Shown one piece after another: positions 21,078-29,408 of a DNA stretch of 48,905 bases. Below the pieces are notes generated by a model. It was not told the DNA's origin. It did no database searches and worked only from the letters and a program-made list of their open reading frames with translations. This stretch comes from Gammaproteobacteria bacterium (GTDB lineage: Bacteria; Pseudomonadota; Gammaproteobacteria; Pseudomonadales; Pseudohongiellaceae), in contig JAURLQ010000062.1 in the NCBI GenBank assembly GCA_030831125.1, positions 1-48,905 of the forward strand, read 5' to 3'. A program made the translations under genes and the position numbers. Position 1 is the stretch's first letter. Every line of letters begins with the position of its first letter.

Positions 21078-22358
21078 ATGACTGGGAAAAAAGCTCAGTT
21101 ATCCGTTGATGGCCTGTCCGAAACAATAGAGCTGCCTGTATACGAAGGTACAACCGGCCCGGATGTAGTAGATGTAAGGAGTCTCGTTTCCAGAGACCTT
21201 TTCACTTTTGACCCCGGCTTCATGTCTACAGCCTCGTGTGAGTCAAAAATCACCTATATAGATGGCGATAAAGGCATACTCCTTTATCGTGGATACCCGA
21301 TAGAACAGCTGGCAGAGAAATCCGACTACCTTGAATGCTGTTATCTCCTGCTCAATGGCGAACTCCCGAATCCAAAACAGAAATCCGAATTCGTAAATGC
21401 CATTCGATATCACACCATGGTGCACGAGCAGATAAATCATTTCTTCAATGGTTTTCCTCGCCATGCCCATCCAATGGCCATCATGGTTGGCGTGGTAGGC
21501 GCCCTGTCTGCTTTCTACCACGACTCACTCATCATCAATGATGAGGACCATCGCAAGATCGCAGCGCTTCGCCTTATAGCCAAAATGCCTACTCTTGCAG
21601 CAATGACCTACAAGTATTCCATTGGCCATCCCTTCATGTATCCACGCAACGATCTCAGTTTCAGTGAGAACTTCTTGCACATGATGTTCGGTACGCCCTG
21701 TGAAGACTATGTACCCAGCCCGGTACTGGCAGATGCCATGGACAAGATTTTCCTGCTCCATGCAGACCATGAACAGAACGCCTCTACCTCTACAGTACGC
21801 TTGGCAGGTTCCACTGGAGCCAATCCTTATGCCTGTATCTCCTCGGGCATCACAGCACTGTGGGGACCTGCGCATGGCGGCGCAAATGAAGCTGTACTCA
21901 AGATGCTGTTCGAAATCGGCGATGCAAAAAACATCGACAAATACATCAAAAAAGCCAAGGACAAGGACGATCCTTTCCGTTTGATGGGTTTCGGCCACCG
22001 TGTTTACAAGAATTTCGATCCGCGTGCGAAAGTATTGCGTGCTGCCTGCCAGAATGTACTCAAGGAACTGGGCAAGGAAGACGACCCGTTGTTGAAGATA
22101 GCCATGCAGCTGGAAAAAATTGCACTTGAAGACGAGTACTTTGTGGAAAGGAATCTTTATCCCAACGTGGATTTCTATTCGGGCATCATACTCAAGGCCA
22201 TTGGCATTCCGGTAAACCTGTTCACTGTGATTTTTGCCACTGGTCGCACACCCGGCTGGGTTGCCCACTGGCACGAGATGATCAGCAATCCATTCAAGAT
22301 CGGTCGCCCTCGCCAGCTTTATACCGGCCCGACCTATCGCGACTATCCAACAAAGTAA
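21078..22358 (+). CDS. gltA: citrate synthase (hexameric type)
   Basis: A 426-residue type II citrate synthase that condenses oxaloacetate with acetyl-CoA. The catalytic histidines are in [20 protein letters not shown] and [17 protein letters not shown]; the third catalytic residue, an Asp, is in [10 protein letters not shown]. The N-terminal beta domain ([15 protein letters not shown]) is the Gram-negative, NADH-sensitive hexamer type. ATG at 21078 is chosen because GAGGAG stands 6 nt upstream; a GTG at 21072 overlaps that site. It is transcribed away from sdhC, which places entry and later steps of the TCA cycle under one control region. Confidence 0.98.
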   Translation: MTGKKAQLSVDGLSETIELPVYEGTTGPDVVDVRSLVSRDLFTFDPGFMSTASCESKITYIDGDKGILLYRGYPIEQLAEKSDYLECCYLLLNGELPNPKQKSEFVNAIRYHTMVHEQINHFFNGFPRHAHPMAIMVGVVGALSAFYHDSLIINDEDHRKIAALRLIAKMPTLAAMTYKYSIGHPFMYPRNDLSFSENFLHMMFGTPCEDYVPSPVLADAMDKIFLLHADHEQNASTSTVRLAGSTGANPYACISSGITALWGPAHGGANEAVLKMLFEIGDAKNIDKYIKKAKDKDDPFRLMGFGHRVYKNFDPRAKVLRAACQNVLKELGKEDDPLLKIAMQLEKIALEDEYFVERNLYPNVDFYSGIILKAIGIPVNLFTVIFATGRTPGWVAHWHEMISNPFKIGRPRQLYTGPTYRDYPTK

Positions 22359-22380
22359 AAAGCAGTTCCTCGGCGACAAG

Positions 22381-22400
22381 AGCCCCGCTTCGGTGGGGCT
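22381..22400 (+). terminator. gltA terminator
   Basis: AGCCCCGC-TTCG-GTGGGGCT, an 8-bp stem (one G-T pair) with a UUCG tetraloop, followed by TTTGTTTG. It lies 22 nt after the gltA stop. Confidence 0.9.
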
Positions 22401-22535
22401 TTTGTTTGTCTGGAAGGTCAAATCGAACGGGATCGAATGCCAGCCTTTCCCGAATGAAGCCTGTTATGATTGATTGCCTGAATGGTCCACGATCAATATG
22501 CTTGCATTATTGCGACAGCCATTAGGCGCAGAAAC

Positions 22536-23426
22536 ATGTTTTTGAAATTTCTCTTTCCAGTCTTGCTGCTTTTCTGCTCATTATCGCTTCAGGCCCAGCC
22601 CCTGCTGTATATGCTCGAAAGTGATGCAGGCAAGCTGTACATTCTCGGCGGCGCTGAAATTCCTGCAGATATGGCGTGGCAAAGCGAGTCAATAGACACT
22701 GCCATGTCGCAAACTACGGACTTCTGGACTGAAGTCCCTGCTGCAGATCCTGAGCGCGGCATTCCCACCATAAGATCAGAAGTGGCACCGGGTCCAGGGT
22801 TACCGCTGCATCCGGTTGCCATGGAAAGGGGCTACGGTAATTTGCAACTGCGCGATTATTTCGATGTAAGTATGGGCGAGCGTTCAGTAATTGAATCACA
22901 GCGCCTGAATCTCGGTAGTGTCAATTACGGCGCCATGGAACCATGGTTGGCCTGGTTTACTTTCTACTACAAATTCATCGACAGTCTGGATACCGAGCTG
23001 ACCAACCCGCAAGATGTGTTATACAGCACTGCTGTCATGCAGGGTAAAAAAATTCATTCACTCTTTGAAACCAGAGCAGACTGGTACCGTTTCCTGGCCA
23101 GCATGAATGACTTTGCCCAGACCCATTATTTCCAGCATTTGTACAATCTCATGGATGCCATGCGCAGCAATGCCATCAACAGCCATTACAACTGGACACA
23201 CGGACAACCGGATGCTCAATGGGTCAGCAGCATAAAAAGCAGAACACCTTTCTTCTACACATTCATGTTTGAACAGCGCAATGCAGCGCTTGCAGAACAG
23301 CTGATCAATATAATGCAGACCGGCGGTGTGCATTTTGTGTATCTGGATGTTGATCACCTGGTTGGTGATGACAGCGTGATCCGTTTACTCGAAGAACGTG
23401 GACTCGCTTTATCACAGTTACAGTAA
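22536..23426 (+). CDS. TraB/GumN family periplasmic protein
   Basis: A 296-residue secreted protein. Signal peptide residues 1-22 (cleaved after LSLQA) precede a TraB/GumN-type domain. The family start motif, usually W-x-I-x-x-x-x-x-x-x-Y-L-x-G-S-I-H, appears as LLYMLESDAGKLYILGGAEI, and the C-terminal motif as VHFVYLDVDHLVGDDSVIRL followed by LLEERGLALSQL. The ATG at 22536 is chosen because it directly precedes the signal peptide; a longer frame adds 18 unlikely residues. The loss of the usual GSIH histidine suggests a divergent member. The next gene begins 1 nt after its stop, so they form an operon. Biochemical role unknown. Confidence 0.75.
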   Translation: MFLKFLFPVLLLFCSLSLQAQPLLYMLESDAGKLYILGGAEIPADMAWQSESIDTAMSQTTDFWTEVPAADPERGIPTIRSEVAPGPGLPLHPVAMERGYGNLQLRDYFDVSMGERSVIESQRLNLGSVNYGAMEPWLAWFTFYYKFIDSLDTELTNPQDVLYSTAVMQGKKIHSLFETRADWYRFLASMNDFAQTHYFQHLYNLMDAMRSNAINSHYNWTHGQPDAQWVSSIKSRTPFFYTFMFEQRNAALAEQLINIMQTGGVHFVYLDVDHLVGDDSVIRLLEERGLALSQLQ

Positions 23427-23427
23427 T

Positions 23428-24186
23428 ATGAGGAAGCCTACAGTGAAGCCTGCCTCATGCAAGCAACATAACAGTATCGCCTTTAATACGACTTGCCTGG
23501 GGATGATCCGCACACTGCTCACTGCAATGCTGTTGGTCGCTTCTACACCGGCTCAATTGCAAGCTGCAGATGAAGTGGGACATATCGTCGTGCTGAAAGG
23601 AGAGGCCATTGCACGGCAACCGAATGGAACAGTTCAACAGCTTTCGCGACGCAGTCCGATTCTGGTCGGCCAAAGACTCATAACAGAACCGGACAGCTCA
23701 CTGCAGATTCTGCTCAATGACGACACGCAATTTGTGCTGCGGGAAGAGTCCGAATTCATGCTTGATGCCTATGATGAAAATGCACTTAACCTGAAGTCAG
23801 GCAAAGTGCTACTGATGAGTTTGACCAGAGGCTGCATCCGCTACATGACAGGGGAAATCGGCGTAAGTCCTCGCGATGAAGTCCGGTTGGACACCCAATT
23901 TGCTTCATTGCAGATTGATGAACTGGTGGTGTTTGAAACCTGTATTGATGAACAGAGACTGGAAACGGCTGTTTCTGCAGGTACGCTCCTTGTAACCAAC
24001 CAACTGGGTGATTTACAACTCGATTTCAGCGGGCAATTCGACTACGCCGAAACCATTGCAGGACAAGCCCCGACAGGCTCAAGGGTCCAGTCGATGCCTG
24101 CCCCACCACCCCGCAGTAACACGCCGGGCCGGCTGCGACAGCAGGAGGATTTCGACATTATTCCTCTGGATAAGGCTGAAGAATAA
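23428..24186 (+). CDS. FecR-domain periplasmic protein
   Basis: A 252-residue protein, or 227 residues if translation begins at the ATG at 23503, which directly heads a signal peptide (MIRTLLTAMLLVASTPAQLQA). The mature part begins with a FecR-type domain: GHIVVLKGEAIARQPNG, PILVGQRLITEPDSSLQILL and DTQFVLREESEFMLDAY, the usual beta-rich pattern in which a periplasmic protein senses or binds surface structures. A Pro/Arg-rich tail follows. The start at 23428 is set 1 nt after the upstream stop, suggesting coupling, but neither candidate has a good ribosome binding site. It pairs with the TraB/GumN-like gene. There is no sigma factor gene beside it, so it is not a standard FecI-FecR pair. Confidence 0.7.
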   Translation: MRKPTVKPASCKQHNSIAFNTTCLGMIRTLLTAMLLVASTPAQLQAADEVGHIVVLKGEAIARQPNGTVQQLSRRSPILVGQRLITEPDSSLQILLNDDTQFVLREESEFMLDAYDENALNLKSGKVLLMSLTRGCIRYMTGEIGVSPRDEVRLDTQFASLQIDELVVFETCIDEQRLETAVSAGTLLVTNQLGDLQLDFSGQFDYAETIAGQAPTGSRVQSMPAPPPRSNTPGRLRQQEDFDIIPLDKAEE

Positions 24187-24415
24187 TACATGCACGGAGC
24201 AGGTCGAACCCTGGGGGAGTAGTGATCTTTCCAACAAGCCTTATGCTTGATAATTTGGATAAATCTGTTTCGGAAAGACTGTCGGAGCTTGACCGGACAC
24301 TTCCCTGTGTCCGGCCCTGCGGGCAACCATGGCAACGCCATGGTTGTGGTAAATCGCTCCCGGCGATTTACGCGAACCCTGGGGGGTTCTCGAAACTCCC
24401 CCGAGGACGCCAAAA
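24187..24415. other. hairpin-rich non-coding segment with tRNA-Glu-like fragments
   Basis: No gene. Three perfect hairpins stand in a row: CCGGACAC/GTGTCCGG (24293-24314), a 10-bp stem CAACCATGGC/GCCATGGTTG with a 3-nt loop (24324-24346), and GTAAATCGC/GCGATTTAC (24349-24371). A GC-rich block follows (24373-24416) whose right part GAGGACGCCA, with a GGGGGGTTCTCGAAACTCCCCC arm before it, resembles the T-arm and 3' acceptor of the neighbouring tRNA-Glu in opposite orientation. The 13-mer CGAACCCTGGGGG occurs at both 24205-24217 and 24373-24385. Confidence 0.6.
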
Positions 24416-24417
24416 AA

Positions 24418-24447
24418 AACCCCCACTCGCTTTCGCGAGTGAGGGTT
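24418..24447. terminator. bidirectional terminator after the tRNA pair
   Basis: AACCC(C)CACTCGC-TTTC-GCGAGTG(A)GGGTT forms a 12-bp stem with one mismatch. It is flanked by eight A on the left (minus-strand U-tail) and TTTTT on the right, so it can end both the tRNA transcript and the TraB-FecR transcript. Confidence 0.85.
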
Positions 24448-24452
24448 GTTTT

Positions 24453-24528
24453 TGGCGTCCCCAGGGGGTTTCGAACCCCCGTTGCCGGGATGAAAACCCG
24501 GTGTCCTGGGCCTCTAGACGATGGGGAC
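24453..24528 (-). tRNA. tRNA-Glu (anticodon UUC)
   Basis: A 76-nt cloverleaf with acceptor GUCCCCA paired to UGGGGAC, discriminator G and an encoded CCA. The anticodon stem CCGGG/CCCGG holds loop UUUUCAU (anticodon bases at 24492-24494), and the T-arm GGGGG-UUCGAAC-CCCC is standard. It is 17 nt after tRNA-Ala and is charged by the product of gltX just upstream. Confidence 0.97.
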
Positions 24529-24545
24529 TTGAACTGTGTTACAGG

Positions 24546-24621
24546 TGGTGGAGGCAAGGAGGATCGAACTCCTGACCTCAACGCTGCCAGCGTTGCGCTC
24601 TCCCAGCTGAGCTATGCCCCC
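24546..24621 (-). tRNA. tRNA-Ala (anticodon GGC)
   Basis: A 76-nt cloverleaf with acceptor GGGGGCA / UGCCUCC (one G-U), D-arm with AGCUCAGCUGGGAGAGC, and anticodon stem CAACG/CGUUG around CUGGCAG (anticodon at 24586-24588). The T-arm is standard and CCA is encoded. It forms one transcription unit with tRNA-Glu, in the order known from pseudomonads downstream of gltX. Confidence 0.97.
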
Positions 24622-24714
24622 GCTTTACCTGTAAGAGTCTATCGGATCAGGTTGCGTTCAACCATGAAGACCGTCAAGCCACTGCTTTCCCCGGGCTGGC
24701 CGAGAAAGACGCGC

Positions 24715-24743
24715 ATTCTATTTACCACCCCGGTGAGTGTCAA
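24715..24743 (-). promoter_or_regulatory. promoter of the tRNA-Ala/tRNA-Glu unit
   Basis: Minus strand TTGACA (24738-24743), a 17-nt spacer and TAGAAT (24715-24720), directly followed by GCGCG. A GC-rich discriminator after the -10 is typical of stable-RNA promoters under stringent control. It lies between the gltX stop and tRNA-Ala, so the tRNAs need not depend on gltX transcription. Confidence 0.85.
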
Positions 24744-24768
24744 GAAATTGTAAGGGAAACAGCAGTAA

Positions 24769-26283
24769 TTACTGTCCGTCATCTGCTTCTTGAGATAGTG
24801 CAAACAACTGCTGGTATTCCTTTTCCAGTTTCTTTGACTGCTTGCCCGAAACACCACCCAGCACAACCATGGCATGGCGCAGTCTCGCCCGGGTCATGTC
24901 CAGTCCCACTATAGCCATCGAATCGATGACAGAAGTTGATACAGCGGTTCCTGCAATGGCTATGAATACAGGAAAAAGGAAGTCACGTATCCTGATATCC
25001 AGAAGTCCGGCAAGCGCTGCAAGTGCCTGCTCTATCCGGTCTCTATGCCATGCTTCAATACTTTCAAGCTTCCAGGCTGTAAATTGCAGTATACGAAGAC
25101 TGTCTTCCGGACTGAGCTGCTTGTGGTTGAAACTTTCCGCCGTTATTGCAGGCACGCCTGAAAGGAAAAACCCGGCCAGGTTCACAACATCGCTGAAACG
25201 TTCAACCCTGGGTTTGATCAAGGGCACAATGGCATGCAGCTTCTCCCTGTCAAAGGCCCATTCAGTGAAACGCTGGATGAATTCCACATCCGAAATCGAT
25301 TCACGCAGGTAGCGACCATTGAGCCAGTCGAGTTTTTCGGTATCAAAAACCGGCCCGCCAAGTGAAACCCGTTTTATATCAAAATTGTCAATCATGTCCT
25401 GGACACTGAACATTTCGGTACCATCCGGCATGGACCACCCCATCATGCCGAGATAATTGATCACAGCTTCTGGTAGATAACCCATTTTCTGGTAGTAGCC
25501 GATACTGGTCGGATTCTTCCGTTTGCTGAGTTTGCTGCGATCGGCGTTTCTCAGTAGTGGCATATGGCACAACACCGGCGCTCTCCACCCAAAATACTGA
25601 TACAGCAACAGGTGCTTGGGCGCGGAATTGATCCATTCTTCTCCCCTGATGACATGTGTGATCTGCATCAGATGGTCGTCAACAACATTGGCAAGGTGAT
25701 AGGTTGGCAGTCCATCCGATTTCATCAGTACCTGCATGTCGACCTGGGCCCAGTCAATTTCAACCGGTTCACGCAGCATGTCATGCACCACACACTTGCC
25801 TTCGCGTGGCACTTTCATGCGGATCACATGTGGGATATTGGCTGCCAGTTTTTCGCGCAACTGATCGGCTGGCAGGTGCAGGCAATGCCCGTCATATCCG
25901 GGTTGCTGTTTGTCAGCCATTTGCTGTTTACGCACTTCATCCAGACGCTCTGCCGTGCAGAAACAATGGAATGCATTTCCTTCTTCAAGCAATTTGCTGA
26001 CATGTGTCTGGTAAATGGCTGAGCGTTCACTCTGGCGATAGGGCCCATGGGGACCACCCTTGTCCGGGCCCTCATCCCAATCCAGATGCAGCCATTTGAG
26101 TGCAGACAATATGTCGTCTTCCGACTTGCGGTTACTGCGAACCTGATCGGTATCTTCTATGCGCAGAATGAACTGACCGCCATGCTGGCGGGCAAAGCAG
26201 TAATTGAACAGTGCAATATAGGCTGTCCCAACATGGGGATCCCCTGTGGGTGATGGGGCAATACGGGTGCGAACGGTGGTCAT
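24769..26283 (-). CDS. gltX: glutamyl-tRNA synthetase
   Basis: A 504-residue class I aminoacyl-tRNA synthetase that charges tRNA-Glu, including the one encoded just downstream. The HIGH-type motif is in [20 protein letters not shown] (residues 8-27) and the KMSKS-type motif is [30 protein letters not shown] and [20 protein letters not shown] are family landmarks. It is slightly longer than E. coli GltX (471), fitting the longer bacterial form. The promoter TTAACT-N17-TATACT lies 28 nt upstream of the ATG. Confidence 0.97.
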   Translation of the reverse strand: MTTVRTRIAPSPTGDPHVGTAYIALFNYCFARQHGGQFILRIEDTDQVRSNRKSEDDILSALKWLHLDWDEGPDKGGPHGPYRQSERSAIYQTHVSKLLEEGNAFHCFCTAERLDEVRKQQMADKQQPGYDGHCLHLPADQLREKLAANIPHVIRMKVPREGKCVVHDMLREPVEIDWAQVDMQVLMKSDGLPTYHLANVVDDHLMQITHVIRGEEWINSAPKHLLLYQYFGWRAPVLCHMPLLRNADRSKLSKRKNPTSIGYYQKMGYLPEAVINYLGMMGWSMPDGTEMFSVQDMIDNFDIKRVSLGGPVFDTEKLDWLNGRYLRESISDVEFIQRFTEWAFDREKLHAIVPLIKPRVERFSDVVNLAGFFLSGVPAITAESFNHKQLSPEDSLRILQFTAWKLESIEAWHRDRIEQALAALAGLLDIRIRDFLFPVFIAIAGTAVSTSVIDSMAIVGLDMTRARLRHAMVVLGGVSGKQSKKLEKEYQQLFALSQEADDGQ

Positions 26284-26310
26284 GGATGTGCCGGGGTATC
26301 AAAACTGCAG

Positions 26311-26339
26311 AGTATACGCCCGGGTGTCCCTGGAGTTAA
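26311..26339 (-). promoter_or_regulatory. gltX promoter
   Basis: Minus strand TTAACT (26334-26339), a 17-nt spacer and a near-consensus TATACT (26311-26316), in the 91-nt gap between arfB and gltX. Confidence 0.6.
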
Positions 26340-26374
26340 CCAATCAATGGAACAACCCCGGACTGATTTGAAAA

Positions 26375-26794
26375 CTATTCATCATCCCGGGTGCTGCCTC
26401 GCAGCTTCTTGGTCCTTGAAAGATGCTTCTTGTTGTCCAGACGCTTTTTCACTGCTGAACGGGATGGTTTGGTGGCTACCCTTTTCAAGGGTACTAAACT
26501 GGCTGCCCTTATCAGCTCCTGTAATCTGGTCAGCGCTGCAGTCCGGTTCTTGTCCTGGGTGCGAAAAGTCTGGGCCTTGATCACCACGATGCCATCCTTG
26601 CTGATGCGCGAGTCTGCTCTCCCTTTGAGACGCTCCTTTATCTCAGGGGGTAGCGAGGAAGCATCAATGTCAAAGCGAAGGTGAATGGCTGAAGACACCT
26701 TGTTCACATTCTGGCCACCCGCTCCCTGGGCTCTGATGGCCTGCAATTCTATTTCTTCCATGGGAATTGCCAGCGTGTGGTTGATCACCAGCAT
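26375..26794 (-). CDS. arfB: alternative ribosome-rescue factor B (YaeJ-type peptidyl-tRNA hydrolase)
   Basis: A 139-residue RF2-like hydrolase that frees stalled ribosomes by cleaving peptidyl-tRNA. The GGQ catalytic motif is in AQGAGGQNVNKVSSAIHLRF (residues 22-41), and the basic C-terminal tail that inserts in the empty mRNA channel is KPSRSAVKKRLDNKKHLSRT. No stop-codon-recognition domain is present, which distinguishes it from RF1/RF2. The ATG at 26794 overlaps the stop of the upstream hydrolase gene (TGATG), so the two are coupled; a longer open frame upstream lies within that gene. Confidence 0.95.
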   Translation of the reverse strand: MLVINHTLAIPMEEIELQAIRAQGAGGQNVNKVSSAIHLRFDIDASSLPPEIKERLKGRADSRISKDGIVVIKAQTFRTQDKNRTAALTRLQELIRAASLVPLKRVATKPSRSAVKKRLDNKKHLSRTKKLRGSTRDDE

Positions 26795-27675
26795 CAGCTG
26801 TTTGCCTCGATAAACGCTTTTACCTGTGGTGCCACCAGATCCCCCGCCATACCGAAGTAAAGTGCCACGGAGAGATGGTTCTGCCCGATGGCATATACAA
26901 AACGTGGCAACTGCCCGTGTTTCGCATGCCATGCACCCAGAAGTTCCAGACCCTGCTGCTGGAAAAACGGCGGATCGAATTCTGCAAGGGTGATCATGAG
27001 GGGAATACCGCTTGCTACCAGGCCGTGCAGGGAAGATCTTGATTCGTAAACACTGCTGTCCTCACCCAGATAGGCTTTTTCAAGTGGCCCCGGTTTGTAC
27101 CCCACAAAATTATAAAGTCCGGAAAGACAGATCAGTCCGCGTAAGCCATGCGGATGCGGCTTGTAGATCTCTGCGTGTGAGACGTAGTGTGCTGCATGAG
27201 CTGCACCGGCAGACTGCCCCATCAGGAAGAGCCTTTGTGTGCTGATTCCATGGCTAGCGCCATTTTCCTGCAGATAACTTACGGCCTTGTGGATATCTTC
27301 GATGCCAGAGGGCCACTGGCAGGCAGGTGCCAGACGATAGGTCATGGCAATACCGTTGAAGCCGTTGCGGACTGCCCAATAACCTGTATTGCTGTAGAAG
27401 GGGCTGCCTTCGGTATGTTTGTCGCCGGCAACAAAACCACCTCCATGTACAAAAACCAGTAAGGGGCGTGCGGGGTCAAAACTCCCGGCCGGGGTGAACA
27501 CATCCAGCCGGTGTCGGGCATCGGGACCATAGGCGACATCCCGCTCTACATGTACACCGGCGCCGTCTTCAGCTGCATACATCGGCGATATCAGTGCCCG
27601 GGTAGCTGCAAGCGTGTCTGGGTTCACCTCCCTGCCTATATCACGGATTTTTTCATGGTAATCGCTGAATTTCAT
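26794..27675 (-). CDS. alpha/beta hydrolase (HSL / kynurenine-formamidase-like esterase)
   Basis: A 293-residue cytosolic alpha/beta hydrolase. The oxyanion motif HGGGF (in LLVFVHGGGFVAGDKH) and the nucleophile elbow GQSAG (in RLFLMGQSAGAAHAAHYV) are those of the hormone-sensitive-lipase group. A catalytic Asp is likely in LAEFDPPF and the His in IGQNHLSVA. ATG at 27675 has GGAG 6 nt upstream; the ATG at 27687 includes that site. It runs directly into arfB. Kynurenine formamidase or a carboxylesterase are both possible; no kyn genes are nearby. Confidence 0.8.
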   Translation of the reverse strand: MKFSDYHEKIRDIGREVNPDTLAATRALISPMYAAEDGAGVHVERDVAYGPDARHRLDVFTPAGSFDPARPLLVFVHGGGFVAGDKHTEGSPFYSNTGYWAVRNGFNGIAMTYRLAPACQWPSGIEDIHKAVSYLQENGASHGISTQRLFLMGQSAGAAHAAHYVSHAEIYKPHPHGLRGLICLSGLYNFVGYKPGPLEKAYLGEDSSVYESRSSLHGLVASGIPLMITLAEFDPPFFQQQGLELLGAWHAKHGQLPRFVYAIGQNHLSVALYFGMAGDLVAPQVKAFIEANS

Positions 27676-27774
27676 GTTGTTCTCCATCAGGCGTGCACGT
27701 TTTTACCATGGAGGCAGGAGTGGGAACAAACCCGGGCTTTCTGTAAACTTGCAACTATTTCAGGGGTGGTCCAA

Positions 27775-28395
27775 ATGGATATCGCAGCTCTCAATCAGGA
27801 ATTCGAAGGCAAAGCTCCGCAACAGATAATTGCCAGGGCGCTTGGTTTGCCAGGCAAAGCCATAATCACCACCCATTTCGGTCCTCTGGAAGCCGTTATC
27901 CTGCACATGGCCTGTCAGGTAAAACCCGACATCCAGGTTGTATGGGTGGATCATGGCTACAACACCAAAGCCACCTACCGTTGTGCAGAAGAGATCATTC
28001 GCAAACTGGTACTTAAAGTTGATGTTTTCACACCAAAAGTCAGTGCAGCCCGACAGGATGCAGCGCTGGGTGGAATTCCGATGTATACCGAAGACAGCCA
28101 TGTGGCATTCACGGAGCATTTCAAGCTGGAACCATTTCGACGGGCCATGGCTACACACAGCCCGGATATCTGGCTTACTGCACTGAGAAAAGAGCAGACT
28201 GAATTTCGCCAGTCCTTGCAGGTTTTCACCCAGGATAACAAGGGAGTTCTGAAAGTAGCTCCCCTGTTCCACTGGAGTGAGGCACAAATGCGGGATTATC
28301 TGGCTGACCACGAACTGCCGAATGAAGACAGTTACTACGACCCTACCAAGGCACTGGAAAACCGGGAATGTGGTTTGCACACTTCCACACTTTGA
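27775..28395 (+). CDS. cysH: phosphoadenylyl-sulfate (PAPS) reductase family protein, short form
   Basis: A 206-residue member of the PAPS reductase family (E. coli CysH 244), which reduces activated sulfate to sulfite with thioredoxin. The PP-motif-like loop is THFGPLEAVILHMACQVKPD. The usual DTGYLFPETY appears as VDHGYNTKATYRCAEEI. WLTALRKEQTEFRQSL matches the family RREQ block, and the catalytic cysteine is in RECGLHTSTL at the C-terminus. The paired CC...CxxC ligands of APS reductases are absent, so no [4Fe-4S] cluster is expected. The start at 27775 follows AGGGGTGG by 5 nt; a longer open frame is a continuation into the divergent gene. It stands alone, with cysG 3.6 kb away. Confidence 0.82.
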   Translation: MDIAALNQEFEGKAPQQIIARALGLPGKAIITTHFGPLEAVILHMACQVKPDIQVVWVDHGYNTKATYRCAEEIIRKLVLKVDVFTPKVSAARQDAALGGIPMYTEDSHVAFTEHFKLEPFRRAMATHSPDIWLTALRKEQTEFRQSLQVFTQDNKGVLKVAPLFHWSEAQMRDYLADHELPNEDSYYDPTKALENRECGLHTSTL

Positions 28396-28446
28396 TCGCA
28401 TTGGAAGTCATTACCAGAACGCCCTCTGCACCCCTGGTCCGAAAAC

Positions 28447-29265
28447 TCAGATTTGTGGTCTGAACCCGAGCCTCCGTTCAAATGCCTTCAAATCAGGCAA
28501 CAATGGTTCTATGGAAGGCACATGGCAACGTTGTTGCAAAGTTTTCATTGTCTTGTCCTGGCTGCCCAGTGCGGCAAACAGCACTTTTCCCTGATCATAG
28601 GGCACGATCCGGTCATCACTACAGTGATACACAAATGCCGGCTCCTGTACCAGCGGGGCAAACTGCATACTGTTGAAATGGTCCCGCGACAGCAGTTTGA
28701 CCGGTAACCACCAATAGCGTTCTGCAGCTATATCAACAATTGCAGTATAGGGAGAGTCAAGTATGAGGCCCGCAGCCTCCACTTGACTCGCAAGATTCAC
28801 TGCTACTCCAGTGCCAAGCGATTCCCCGTACAGAATAACCTGCGCCAACGCATGACGCTCAACAAGCCATGCCAGTGCAGTTCTTGCATCGGTCATCAGC
28901 CCTGCTTCGGATGGACTTCCTTCTGAGCCGCCATAACCACGCCAGCTCAGTGCCAGGAGCCCCGCACCTTCGGCGGTAAGAGCCGCCAGGCGCTCTGCCC
29001 TGCTGAGCAGGGTTTCGCTGTTGCCGTGAAAATAGAGATAAACCGGATTTGTGGGGCTGGCAGGCGCTTTCCACCAGACTTTCAGGCCAAATCCATCAGG
29101 GGTAAGCAACACCTGATTTTCCGCACCCGGCACTTGTGCCACCCACTGGGCAACATCATCAGGATCTGTTGGAAACAACAGGCTGCGTTGCACCACGAAC
29201 ATATAGGCACAAGCAGCGCTGTAGAACAGCAATATTGACAACAGCACAATGGACGGCTTTTTCAT
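28447..29265 (-). CDS. membrane-anchored alpha/beta hydrolase (ABHD13/Bem46-like)
   Basis: A 272-residue serine hydrolase with one N-terminal transmembrane anchor (about residues 5-24). The family motif FHGN (PVYLYFHGNSETLLSRAERL) and the nucleophile elbow GESLG (QVILYGESLGTGVAVNLASQ) are clear. RGYGGSEGSPSEAGLMTDAR precedes the nucleophile, the acid is in CSDDRIVPYDQG and the His in QQRCHVPSIE. Substrate is unknown; relatives include lysophospholipid or depalmitoylating hydrolases. It is convergent with the cysH-like gene and divergent from the cytochrome gene. Confidence 0.8.
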   Translation of the reverse strand: MKKPSIVLLSILLFYSAACAYMFVVQRSLLFPTDPDDVAQWVAQVPGAENQVLLTPDGFGLKVWWKAPASPTNPVYLYFHGNSETLLSRAERLAALTAEGAGLLALSWRGYGGSEGSPSEAGLMTDARTALAWLVERHALAQVILYGESLGTGVAVNLASQVEAAGLILDSPYTAIVDIAAERYWWLPVKLLSRDHFNSMQFAPLVQEPAFVYHCSDDRIVPYDQGKVLFAALGSQDKTMKTLQQRCHVPSIEPLLPDLKAFERRLGFRPQI

Positions 29266-29408
29266 GACCCGGGGTTCTTGACCAGCATCAACGATAACTT
29301 ATGTGTAATTACTGTAGTCTCTCACTTGAGGAAACATTCAGGAAAAGCCCACAATGAGTATTATTCCTGTTGTTACCTCAACAGCCATAATTTCCAGGAA
29401 TTTGTCTT

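Noticed and set aside
21525-22421. Minus-strand reading frame of 298 codons opposite gltA
   Set aside because: An antisense shadow of a fully conserved citrate synthase gene; no independent start signals.
24373-24482. Integration site of a genomic island at tRNA-Glu
   Set aside because: The tRNA-like copy is inverted, not direct, and there is no integrase gene or foreign block between the copies.
24042-24753. Open reading frames of 117-179 codons on both strands across the tRNA and hairpin region
   Set aside because: They run through two certain tRNA genes and a terminator, lack ribosome binding sites and look compositionally accidental.
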